From: Fodinibius sp. Rm-B-1B1-1
GTDB taxonomy: Bacteria; Bacteroidota; Rhodothermia; Balneolales; Balneolaceae
Direction of reading: 5' to 3'
Length of the DNA stretch: 64,000 nucleotides
Assembly (NCBI RefSeq): GCF_038594945.1
Contig: NZ_JBCFYD010000001.1
Span: 1,116,001 to 1,180,000, forward strand
Below, one piece after another: positions 44,179 to 52,270 of the stretch. The notes beneath the pieces are model-generated. The model worked only from the letters and a program-made list of their open reading frames with translations, was not told the origin of the DNA and ran no database searches. A program made the translations under genes and the position numbers. Positions within the stretch are counted from its first letter, which is position 1. Each line of letters opens with the position of its first letter.

Positions 44179-45108
44179 TTAATTATTTAATGATGGAAGT
44201 TCTTCTTCAATAACATGTCGCTCATGTTCAAGCCAATCGGGTAGTTTTAGGGATGAGCCAAGCTCATTCAGTTCTTCATCTCGCGTAAAGCCGGGGGGAT
44301 CGGTCGCAATTTCAAACAGGATTCCGCCGGGTTCATGAAAATATACTGATTTGAAATAATCGCGATCTTTCACCTCGGTCAGGTAGTACCCTTTATATTC
44401 CAGTTTTTCACAGAGAGAAAGCTGTTCTTGTTCATCCTCAGCCCGAAAAGCTATATGATGTACGGTACCTTTTCCGGATCGGCCACGCGGTCCAAACTGA
44501 TCAATTATTTCAATCGTTGATCCAAAAGAAGCTTCGCTTTCATATAGGTAGCGGTTTTCAAGTTGGTTTGTAAGTTGAAATCCCAGAAAATTTTCAAGCA
44601 ATGCTCCAGTAGATTGGTACTCTTTTTCGCCCAGTGTGGCACCGTGAATGCCGCGAATAGCATGCTGTTGTGGTACAGCTCCGTCCGACCATCCATCGTA
44701 GGAATTGGCTTCAGGATCGAGTACCAGCTCAAGATGTAATCCATCGGGATCTTGAAGCCCAATCACCTCCTTACCAAATCGCGAAAACGGTTCCTCAATA
44801 TCTAAGCCGTGATTACGTAAGTGTTCAAGCCAAAAGGCCTTAGAGCCAGTGGGAACTGAAAACGAAACCGCTACTACTTGTCCGCGGTCGGGACTCCCAT
44901 CCCGCAAGTGCTCCCACGGGAAAAATGTAAGAATCGAGCCCGGGTTTCCGGATTCATCCCCATAGTACAAATGGTATACCGAGGGGTCGTCGAAGTTGAC
45001 GGTCTTTTTGACGAGTCGGAGTCCCAGTGTTTCAGTATAAAATCGGTGATTTTCTTTGGGATCACCGGCCACGGCCGTGATATGATGGATGCCTTTACTG
45101 TGTGACAT
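44179..45108 (-). CDS. Ring-cleaving dioxygenase, glyoxalase superfamily, MhqO-like (copy 2)
   Basis: A 309-residue paralogue of the next gene, with the same layout: HHITAVAGDP, PSVYHLYYGDESGNPGS, HHIAFRAEDEQEQ and ILFEIATDPPG, so the His/His/Glu metal site is conserved. The two proteins are about half identical by eye, so the duplication is old and the copies probably differ in substrate. It is the first gene of the minus-strand dioxygenase pair, upstream of the MhqD-like hydrolase. Confidence 0.92.
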   Translation of the reverse strand: MSHSKGIHHITAVAGDPKENHRFYTETLGLRLVKKTVNFDDPSVYHLYYGDESGNPGSILTFFPWEHLRDGSPDRGQVVAVSFSVPTGSKAFWLEHLRNHGLDIEEPFSRFGKEVIGLQDPDGLHLELVLDPEANSYDGWSDGAVPQQHAIRGIHGATLGEKEYQSTGALLENFLGFQLTNQLENRYLYESEASFGSTIEIIDQFGPRGRSGKGTVHHIAFRAEDEQEQLSLCEKLEYKGYYLTEVKDRDYFKSVYFHEPGGILFEIATDPPGFTRDEELNELGSSLKLPDWLEHERHVIEEELPSLNN

Positions 45109-45256
45109 AAATAGTTATTATAATCTTTGGTTACATGAGCTGTTGAGTACAAAATAGCGGATGCAGTATAAAAATCTATATTGTGGTTTCAGTCAATTGT
45201 AGGATAAAATATTATTGATTAATGAGTTCCTGTATGTCTAAGAGGGACTTTTTATC

Positions 45257-46363
45257 TTATTCGGCCGCCACCTCAGTAGTCTCGTTCATAAACGGGTAGT
45301 CGGTGTATCCTTCTGCATCGCCGCCATAAAACGTACGTTGATCCGGCTCATTGAGATCAGCATCTGCAGAAAAGCGTGCGGGCAGATCAGGGTTTGCCAA
45401 AAAGAGTCGGCCGTAAGCAACCAGGTCAGCCGTTCCATTTTCAATAACTTTGTTTCCACTATTCTGATCAAAGCCCGCGTTGGTGATGATAGTACCGTTA
45501 TAAATATCGCGAAAATATTCTGTTACTTCTTCCGGGTAGTTATCCAAATCGCTCACGTCATCCATCGGCTCCATTAGGTGGATATAAGCCAGGTTGAAAT
45601 CATTGAGTTGTTCTAACAAATAGCTAAAGGTTTCTTTAGGATTGGAATCGCTGATGCCGTGATTACGTACCGTCGGCGAAAAGCGAATGCCTGTTTTCTC
45701 ATTCCCAATGGCGTCTGAAACGGCTTCTGTTACCTCAAGGGTAAGCCGACTGCGATTTTTAAGACTCCCTCCGTACTCATCATTACGTTTGTTGGTTCCA
45801 TCTTTCAAGAATTGATCAATGAGGTAGCCGTTGGCCCCGTGTATTTCTACCCCGTCAAAACCGGCTTTAACAGCATTACGGGCAGCCTGTGCATAGTCCT
45901 CGATAATTCCCGGAATTTCATCGGTTCCAAGGGCACGTGGCGTCACAAAATCCTTCATGCCTTCAGCAGTAAAAATTTGTCCTTCTGGTTTAACGGCCGA
46001 TGGTGCTACGGGTGGTTCGCCATCGTGATAGTGGGGATGCGAAATGCGTCCCACATGCCAGATTTGTGCAAATATCTTTCCGCCTTCGTTGTGAACTGCA
46101 CTGGTGACTTTCTTCCATCCTTCAACTTGTTCATAGGTATGGATGCCCGGCGTCCAGGGATAACCAATGCCCTGTTCCGAGATTTGGGTACCTTCAGAAA
46201 TAATCAATCCCGCCGATGTTCGCTGACGATAATATTTGACCATCAAATCAGTAGGCACATTGCCTTCGCCGGCGCGGCTGCGTGTCATCGGGGCCATCAC
46301 CATGCGGTTGGATAATTCGAGTCCCGATAAATTGTATGATGTTAACAATGGTTGCTTGCTCAT
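45257..46363 (-). CDS. Old Yellow Enzyme family alkene reductase (NemA-like)
   Basis: This 368-residue TIM-barrel FMN enzyme reduces activated C=C bonds of quinones, maleimides and enones using NAD(P)H. MVMAPMTRSRA, QIWHVGRISHPHYH, GVEIHGANGYLIDQFL and RFSPTVRNHG are family motifs; the last His-Ala-Asn motif positions the FMN. I chose the second Met (MSKQPLL, 46363) as start because upstream MIKNSII is not conserved; 46384 is possible. In E. coli NemA belongs to the electrophile (N-ethylmaleimide) response, fitting its neighbours here. Confidence 0.93.
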   Translation of the reverse strand: MSKQPLLTSYNLSGLELSNRMVMAPMTRSRAGEGNVPTDLMVKYYRQRTSAGLIISEGTQISEQGIGYPWTPGIHTYEQVEGWKKVTSAVHNEGGKIFAQIWHVGRISHPHYHDGEPPVAPSAVKPEGQIFTAEGMKDFVTPRALGTDEIPGIIEDYAQAARNAVKAGFDGVEIHGANGYLIDQFLKDGTNKRNDEYGGSLKNRSRLTLEVTEAVSDAIGNEKTGIRFSPTVRNHGISDSNPKETFSYLLEQLNDFNLAYIHLMEPMDDVSDLDNYPEEVTEYFRDIYNGTIITNAGFDQNSGNKVIENGTADLVAYGRLFLANPDLPARFSADADLNEPDQRTFYGGDAEGYTDYPFMNETTEVAAE

Positions 46364-46384
46364 AATTATAGAATTTTTGATCAA

Positions 46385-46701
46385 TGTTATTTAACTCGAA
46401 TATTAATTTAATGTTAAACTATTCAATAACAAAATAGATAATATCGATAGGGATGATTGGAGATGATTAAGACAGAGTAGGTGAACTTTTTCTGTGTAAA
46501 GTTGTGCTTATGCTCTATTGAGGCACGTTTATTATGCTTACCAAAATCAATTAACGATAAACAAAAGAGAAATGGTGGTCAGATTTAGGATTGTGCCACA
46601 AGCGCCAGTTATTTTAGCTTTAAGGGAGTTATATCCCTTAATTTTTTCCACACTCTGCTATTATGAGAACAGGCTCCAATTGAATTGTTTGGCACAACCG
46701 G
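46385..46701. other. Intergenic region with an orphan plus-strand terminator
   Basis: This 317-base gap separates the OYE gene from the kinase stop. No ORF with family similarity is visible. It holds a plus-strand terminator (separate entry) and an 8-bp inverted pair TTGTGCCA (46591-46598) / TGGCACAA (about 46691-46698) roughly 100 bases apart. The promoter of the OYE gene should lie at its left end. Confidence 0.6.
46620..46647 (+). terminator. Intrinsic terminator on the plus strand without an upstream gene
   Basis: TTAAGGGA (46620-46627), loop GTTATA, TCCCTTAA (46634-46641) and a run of six T (46642-46647). The T-run is on the plus strand, but both flanking genes are on the minus strand. 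It may end a small plus-strand RNA or act bidirectionally for the kinase gene, whose stop is about 60 bases away. Confidence 0.6.
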
Positions 46702-49443
46702 TTATCTGTTAATTGTAGCTTTCTTTGCCTTTTCTAAATAAGAAAGGGTTTCTTCAACGCGGGTGTCGTCTTCGCCAAAATTTTCTTTGAAGATGTCAGC
46801 GGCGCGTTCAAAATCCTTTTGGGCTTCCTCAAACTGTTTCTGTCTGAGTTTTAGTTGCCCGTGACTGACCAGATGTTCCGCTACTCGGTAGTGGTCATTC
46901 GGAAATGCATCCATAAAAATAGGTTTCGCTTCGGAAAAAATGGAATCAGCTTGGCTGTATGCTTCCATCTCACGGCTTACATCACCGAGCTTATTCAGAT
47001 CGACAGCTACCTCAGGGTGTTCGGGCCCCAGATTGTTTTTGTCAATATCAACGACGCGCTTATACATGGCGTATGCTTCTTCATATCGGCCGGTGGTCTG
47101 ATAGAGATGAGCCAGGTTGTAAATGGACGCGGCCAATGTGGGCAGTTCTTTCTCGTAATAATTCTCTTTTATGGCAATGATTCTTTCAAATAACTCTTCC
47201 GCCTCTTCATATTCTTCGAGATCTCTTTTGACTAGTCCAACAATATTCAAGGAGGGCGTAATCTTAATATGATCCTCGTCATACACTTCCTCCATAATTT
47301 CCAGGTCTTTTTGGGCAAATTTTTCAGCCTCGGCATAACGACCCATTATCCGCAAATTAATAGCGATATCCTGGTAGGAAATGGCGACGGAAGTATTGTC
47401 TTCGTCCAGTAACTGTAATTTCATATCAAGCGATTGCCGGTAATACTCATCAGCCTGTTCATGGTTACCCAGGCGCTGATGGATGTTTCCTATTTTGTTT
47501 AATGCTGTGGCAATGTTGATATGATCGCCATCATACAATTCCCGGTAAAAATCCAATGCCTTTTTGTTATATTTCAGGGCTTTCTCATATTCCCCCAGTT
47601 TTACCTTTACCTCTGCAAAATTACTCAGAGAATTGTATCGTCCTAACGAATTAGAAGCATCCGCGGCGATATACAAACTATCGGTGTAGTTAAAAAGCTC
47701 TTCAGACTTATGGTATTTGGATTTATATGCTTGATTATAAGCAAGGATGGAATATTTATTTGCCAGCTTTTTGAGGGCGGTATCGGCAATAGTTTCGTTG
47801 ATCTCAATGGCTTGATTAATCAGCTCATCCGACTTCTCATATTCTCCGGCATCGCGTTTTATTTTTGCCAGTGACGTATAAATGCTGGCTGTCTGCATAT
47901 CGTCCATACCAAAATGGTCCTTACTCTTTTCAAGTGCCATTTTTATAGCTTCTTCTGCGTCTTCTAATTCATCGAGGTTCCGGAATGCCGCGCCAATCGA
48001 AATCATAATCCCGATTTGTGTTTCCGGGTGATACTGTAACTCATTTTCCACATTTGACAGCCCTGCTTGTAATAGTTCTTGGGCCGTCAAATCTTTGCCT
48101 GCATACTCTTTGGCGTCGGGATTGTTGTATCTAAAAATATCTACCAAAAATTCTTGGATTTCGGTAGCTTTCTGAGCTTCAAATTTAGCCCGGTCACGCT
48201 CTTTGGCAATTTGATTGGTATAGTAAAAAGCGATGCTAAATATGAGCAAAAGAAAAGTAACTGCAACAGCTATGGGTGTTTTATGACGTTTAAAAAATTT
48301 GCTGATGCGATATGCGGTACTACCTTTTTGGGCATTGACCGGCATATTTTCTTGATAATTCCTGATGTCATCCAACAACTCTGTTATTCCTCGGTAGCGC
48401 TCTTCAGGATTTTTACGGATCGCTTTCAGTACAATGGCATCCAGGTCTCCTTTGAGTTGGTTTTCCGTGTTAGGGTTTTTCACTTTTTTGCTTGGGGCGG
48501 GTGGTTGTTTATGGAGGATCGTCTGCTCCACTTTGTAACCGGAGCATCCCGCAAAGTCAAAAGGCAGTATCCCGGCAAGTAGCTTGTAAAATACCATGCC
48601 CAGGGCATACAAATCGCAGGAGGTTGTGATATGTTTCTGGCGGATCTGCTCTGGTGCGGCATATTTTGGGGTTAGCAGCCGGGCACCTGTCTGTGTCAGG
48701 CTGGTATCCTCCTCATCTTCCAATAATTTGGAAATCCCAAAATCAAGTATTTTAATATTACCGGAACCATCAACAAGAATATTTCCGGGCTTCAGATCAC
48801 GATGAATAACGAGATTTTCATGGGCATAACGGACGGCCTCCAGAACTTGTTTAAAGAGTTCAATTTTTTCATCAACACTACAGTTATGCTGTAAGCAGTA
48901 TTCATCAATGGGAATGCCATCCACGTATTCCATGATGATATACGGAAATCCATCATCAGTTATCCCGCCATCATACAGTCGCCCAATACCGGGATGATTT
49001 AACCCAGCTAAAATTTGCTGTTCACGCCGAAAACGCAGAATGTTTTTATGGGTGTTATGTCCCTGTCGGATGATTTTTATAGCTACGCGATGGTCAAACT
49101 CCCCGTCAGTACGTTCGGCGAGATATACCGAGCCCATGCCGCCTTTGCCAATTTGTTTTTTAATCGTATAAGAGCCGACTTGCTGTCCGGTAAGGTCATT
49201 ATTACTGCCGGTAAGGGCCTTAATGTCATCAGCAACATCTTCACCGGGATAATACTTGTGCTCCTTGAGCTCTTCAAGCCATCCTTCGGAATCAAAAATG
49301 GATTTGAGTAATTGCGTAACCCTTCCCATTAATTCCGGGTCGTCACTGCATTGTTTTTCAACAAATCTCTGCTGCTCTTCTCGCGGGAGGTCTAAAACCT
49401 GATCAATAATGGTTTCAATTTTTTCCCAGTCTTGATTACCCAT
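46702..49443 (-). CDS. Membrane Ser/Thr protein kinase with TPR domain
   Basis: This 913-residue protein has, in order, an N-terminal helical segment, a Hanks-type kinase domain (about 90-370: IGKGGMGSVYLAER, VAIKIIRQG, VIHRDLKPGN, ILDFGISK, KYAAPEQ), one transmembrane helix (AVAVTFLLLIFSIAFYYTN, about 397-415), then at least nine tetratricopeptide repeats to the end (for example ADEYYRQSLDMKLQL, AEELFERIIAIKEN). All catalytic residues are present. Kinases of this layout are repeatedly encoded next to X6-type ECF sigma factors in Rhodothermota, Planctomycetes and relatives, as here, and probably modulate that sigma factor. Confidence 0.95.
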   Translation of the reverse strand: MGNQDWEKIETIIDQVLDLPREEQQRFVEKQCSDDPELMGRVTQLLKSIFDSEGWLEELKEHKYYPGEDVADDIKALTGSNNDLTGQQVGSYTIKKQIGKGGMGSVYLAERTDGEFDHRVAIKIIRQGHNTHKNILRFRREQQILAGLNHPGIGRLYDGGITDDGFPYIIMEYVDGIPIDEYCLQHNCSVDEKIELFKQVLEAVRYAHENLVIHRDLKPGNILVDGSGNIKILDFGISKLLEDEEDTSLTQTGARLLTPKYAAPEQIRQKHITTSCDLYALGMVFYKLLAGILPFDFAGCSGYKVEQTILHKQPPAPSKKVKNPNTENQLKGDLDAIVLKAIRKNPEERYRGITELLDDIRNYQENMPVNAQKGSTAYRISKFFKRHKTPIAVAVTFLLLIFSIAFYYTNQIAKERDRAKFEAQKATEIQEFLVDIFRYNNPDAKEYAGKDLTAQELLQAGLSNVENELQYHPETQIGIMISIGAAFRNLDELEDAEEAIKMALEKSKDHFGMDDMQTASIYTSLAKIKRDAGEYEKSDELINQAIEINETIADTALKKLANKYSILAYNQAYKSKYHKSEELFNYTDSLYIAADASNSLGRYNSLSNFAEVKVKLGEYEKALKYNKKALDFYRELYDGDHINIATALNKIGNIHQRLGNHEQADEYYRQSLDMKLQLLDEDNTSVAISYQDIAINLRIMGRYAEAEKFAQKDLEIMEEVYDEDHIKITPSLNIVGLVKRDLEEYEEAEELFERIIAIKENYYEKELPTLAASIYNLAHLYQTTGRYEEAYAMYKRVVDIDKNNLGPEHPEVAVDLNKLGDVSREMEAYSQADSIFSEAKPIFMDAFPNDHYRVAEHLVSHGQLKLRQKQFEEAQKDFERAADIFKENFGEDDTRVEETLSYLEKAKKATINR

Positions 49444-49528
49444 AATAAGTAATGATCCAAATATAAAATATAAGCAAAGAATTAAAGTGGTGAATCAGAA
49501 TGTATACCCTAACACACATTAGCTTGAT

Positions 49529-50098
49529 TTATTCAATTTCATATCGGGGTTTTAACTTGTTGTAAAGCCATCCTCGGGCTTTCATCCAGTCTCTTTTGAC
49601 GGTGCTTTCAGAAATTTCAAGGACATCAGCAATTTGAGCAATGGTCATTTCCCCGAAAAAGCGCATTTCTACCACTTTGCTCAAACGTTCATTTAATGTT
49701 TTCAAATCGTTTAGCGCAGCGTCAATATCTATAAGTTCTTCTGTTTTTTGTTTCTGTTCATTCAAAATACCGTCAATGTAGGTAACGTCTTTTTCTTTAC
49801 CGCCTCTTTTTCCGGCCTGTTTTTTACGTGCATGATCAATAAGGATTTGCCGCATGCAATGTGATGCAATAGCTAAAAAATGTGATTTATCATTAAAATC
49901 AATTTGTGTTTGATCAATCATCTTAAGGTAAGCTTCATGAACCAATTCGGTTTTAGAAAGCGTATGATCAGGGTTTTGGCGTGCCATATGGGCGTGCGCC
50001 ATGCTATGGAGCCGTTTATAGATGAGGGGATACAGTTTATCAAAAACCCCTTTTTCTCCCTCTTTGAGCCGGACTAAAAGTTGAGTAACCTCAGACAT
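49529..50098 (-). CDS. ECF sigma factor of the Sig-70_X6 (TIGR02999-like) type
   Basis: This 189-residue protein has sigma region 2 (LYPLIYKRLHSMAHAHMARQ, HTLSKTELVHEAYLKMID) and region 4 (LSKVVEMRFFGEMTIAQIADVLE, SESTVKRDWMKARGWLY). The HTL-ELVHEAYLK and LIDHARKKQAGKRGG sequences are typical of the X6 group. No anti-sigma factor gene follows; instead the next gene on the strand is a membrane Ser/Thr kinase, 85 bases downstream. Direct kinase control is the accepted model for related groups. Confidence 0.93.
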   Translation of the reverse strand: MSEVTQLLVRLKEGEKGVFDKLYPLIYKRLHSMAHAHMARQNPDHTLSKTELVHEAYLKMIDQTQIDFNDKSHFLAIASHCMRQILIDHARKKQAGKRGGKEKDVTYIDGILNEQKQKTEELIDIDAALNDLKTLNERLSKVVEMRFFGEMTIAQIADVLEISESTVKRDWMKARGWLYNKLKPRYEIE

Positions 50099-50535
50099 TT
50101 CTACGTGGGATCATAGATTTAAGCTTAGTACCTGATGAAAAAACCTTTATTCTGGTAACTGATTGATGATAGCTATTTATATATATGCAATAAAAAAAAT
50201 AATTAGTTTATCACCAATAAAATTCATCACAGGTTATGTTACTTGGTCCATGAATAATTTCCTTCCTAAACTTTGAACAGCGACTTGTTTTTTCTGGTGC
50301 GGTAGATGACCACTTTATTGACGAATATGAGCCCTTTTTGTATTCGTTTACGTATTTGATTACCTGGAGGTACTGTTTCGGCTATTTATCTAATTGTAAT
50401 GAAACGCTATCCATTATCTCATATAAGCTACGAGTAGATGTTTTTATCAGGATACCAGAACTGGAGAGTACCAGCCAATTCTAAACTGGATTGGGTATCG
50501 AATAAGAGAATAGGTTATAAGTTTAAAATAATATC
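50099..50535. promoter_or_regulatory. Divergent intergenic region between the sigma factor and the lipoprotein array
   Basis: This 437-base AT-rich tract must hold the promoter of the sigma-kinase operon (minus) and that of the first lipoprotein gene (plus). No ORF was recognised. Near its right end, leader A (50501-50537) contains TTATAAGTTTA, a partial match to the Bacteroidota -7 element TAnnTTTG; the promoter call is tentative. Confidence 0.5.
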
Positions 50536-50537
50536 AT
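50501..50537 (+). repeat. Leader A, copy 1 (upstream of lipoprotein gene 1)
   Basis: The 37 bases ending just before the start codon are identical to 54409-54445, upstream of gene 3. They begin AATAAGAGAATAGGTTATAA and end AATATCAT. Upstream of this block the two leaders differ, so it is a discrete shared module. Confidence 0.85.
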
Positions 50538-50538
50538 G

Positions 50539-52179
50539 ATGAGACGACTAACAGCACTACTTACCGTACTAACAGTAACAAGTTTAATCTTATGGTCTTG
50601 TGGAGGGGATTCGGGTACTGGCCCCGACCCTGACAATGCCAACAATGAAAATGAAGAAGCTACAACCTATACGGTTTCGGTAAATATGACTCCATCGGAT
50701 GCAGGGACCATATCACCTTCCGCGGATGATACTTACGAAGAAGGCGAAGAGGTTGAAGTACAGGCGAATCCCAATGACGAATATCGGTTTATCGATTGGA
50801 CAGGAGATGTAGAGAGTTCAGATAACCCTCTATCGCTTGTTGTAGACCAAGACTATTCGCTGACGGCTAATTTTGAAAAGAAAAGCTATGCTCTGACGAC
50901 TAATACCGAAGGGGAAGGGGCCATAGATGAAAATGTGGTTCAGAAAAAGTCAACCGATTACGAGCACAGCACGGTGGTAGAACTAACGGCTAATCCCGCT
51001 GACGGGTGGAAATTTGTAGAGTGGACCGGAGACGTGACCGGCACCGGTAATCCACAGCAGGTCACCGTGGACAGCCCCAAAGAAGTGACGGCCGTCTTTG
51101 AAAAAAAGAGCTATGAGCTTACGATTAATAAGCAGGGAGAAGGGGCCGTGGCCGAAGAGGTGGTGCAAGCCAAAAGCTATGAACACGGCACGGTTGTAGA
51201 TTTGACCGCTAACGCTGCTATTGGGTGGACGTTTTCTGAATGGCAAGGTGACCTGACGGGTAATAGTAATCCAGAGAAAATCACTATCGATAGGGCCAAA
51301 GAGGTAACGGTTGTGTTTGAATCGAAGCCATTTTATGTGTCATCGAATGGAGTAACTATTATTTGTGATGTGGCCAGTGTGGGCGATACGGGCACGATTA
51401 ACGGCACCACGTACACCAAGCGCAACAAGTCCCAGATCACTCCGGCCAATGCCCCGACGACTTGTACGTCCGGTATCACGGATATGAGTAATTTATTTAA
51501 TGGCGCCGGCTCTTTTAACGGAGATATCAGCCATTGGGATGTGTCCAGCGTGACAGATATGCAGGCTATGTTTATGAGTGCCACTGATTTTAACCAAGAT
51601 CTTAGTAGTTGGGACGTGTCTGGGGTAACGAATATGCGATCAATGTTTAATGGAGCTACACCCTTCAACCAGGATCTCAGTGGTTGGGACGTGTCTAGCG
51701 TGACAGATATGCAGACTATGTTTATAAATGCAGAATCCTTTAACGGAGATCTAAGTAGTTGGGATGTCTCTGCTGTAACAGATATGAGAGCAATGTTTGT
51801 GGGAGCTACTATTTTTAGCGGAGATATCAGTAGCTGGAATGTTTCCAGTGCAAATGATATGGCATATATGTTTCAGGATGCAAAAGCATTTAATGGTGAT
51901 ATCAACAGTTGGGATGTTAGCAGTGTCACACAAATGCATAAAATGTTTGACGGTGCAGGGTCATTCAACCAAGATCTTAGTGACTGGGATGTATCAAATG
52001 TGACTACCATGGCTGGGATGTTTCGGGATGCTTCCTCCTTTAACCAGGATATCAGCGGATGGTGTGTGGAGAATTTTGATTCAAAGCCATCAGATTTTGA
52101 TGATGGTGCCGGTTTTGAAGGCGATGACGATCCGGATACTGGGAAGCAGCCGGTCTGGGGAACCTGTCCCGGTAACTAG
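50539..52179 (+). CDS. Array lipoprotein 1: InlB-like repeats plus BspA/DUF285 repeats
   Basis: A secreted lipoprotein of 546 residues. The signal [21 protein letters not shown] carries the lipid-modified Cys, followed by a Gly/Asp/Pro-rich linker. Three InlB-B-like modules of about 70 residues follow (each with ELTANP-like, WTGD and ANFEKK/AVFEKK), then a two-cysteine cap (ICDVASVGDTG, TTCTSGITDM), seven full DUF285 repeats ([19 protein letters not shown]) and a C-terminal cap with WCV and WGTCPGN. A preceding ATG (50536) is in frame, but paralogues start at MRRL. Likely a surface adhesion or ligand-binding protein; the ligand is unknown. It shares an 84-base identical block with gene 5. Confidence 0.9.
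   Translation: MRRLTALLTVLTVTSLILWSCGGDSGTGPDPDNANNENEEATTYTVSVNMTPSDAGTISPSADDTYEEGEEVEVQANPNDEYRFIDWTGDVESSDNPLSLVVDQDYSLTANFEKKSYALTTNTEGEGAIDENVVQKKSTDYEHSTVVELTANPADGWKFVEWTGDVTGTGNPQQVTVDSPKEVTAVFEKKSYELTINKQGEGAVAEEVVQAKSYEHGTVVDLTANAAIGWTFSEWQGDLTGNSNPEKITIDRAKEVTVVFESKPFYVSSNGVTIICDVASVGDTGTINGTTYTKRNKSQITPANAPTTCTSGITDMSNLFNGAGSFNGDISHWDVSSVTDMQAMFMSATDFNQDLSSWDVSGVTNMRSMFNGATPFNQDLSGWDVSSVTDMQTMFINAESFNGDLSSWDVSAVTDMRAMFVGATIFSGDISSWNVSSANDMAYMFQDAKAFNGDINSWDVSSVTQMHKMFDGAGSFNQDLSDWDVSNVTTMAGMFRDASSFNQDISGWCVENFDSKPSDFDDGAGFEGDDDPDTGKQPVWGTCPGN
50860..50943 (+). repeat. 84-bp block identical to 58401-58484 (gene 5)
   Basis: I compared the two stretches base by base and found no difference over 84 bases, starting CTGACGGCTAATTTTGAAAA and ending AATGTGGTTCAG. 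Flanking sequences diverge. This junction spans the end of one InlB-like module and the start of the next. Confidence 0.9.
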
Positions 52180-52198
52180 CTTAATTTTTTCAAATTCA
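52096..52198 (+). repeat. 3' tail module, copy 1 (end of lipoprotein gene 1)
   Basis: The 103 bases covering the last codons ([19 protein letters not shown]), the stop and about 20 bases beyond match 54272-54374 with one mismatch. A third copy with more changes lies at 57901-58004. Confidence 0.85.
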
Positions 52199-52224
52199 TA
52201 TTCCGACCTATGGTAAATCGGGTT

Positions 52225-52269
52225 GGCATCACATGAGAATACAGATTAAAATTTTCAAAAATTTATCAT
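52225..52269 (+). repeat. Leader B, copy 1 (upstream of lipoprotein gene 2)
   Basis: Forty-five bases, beginning GGCATCACATGAGAATACAG and ending TTTATCAT, are identical to 58031-58075 upstream of gene 5. Genes 1 and 3 carry a different leader (A). Confidence 0.85.
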
Positions 52270-52270
52270 A

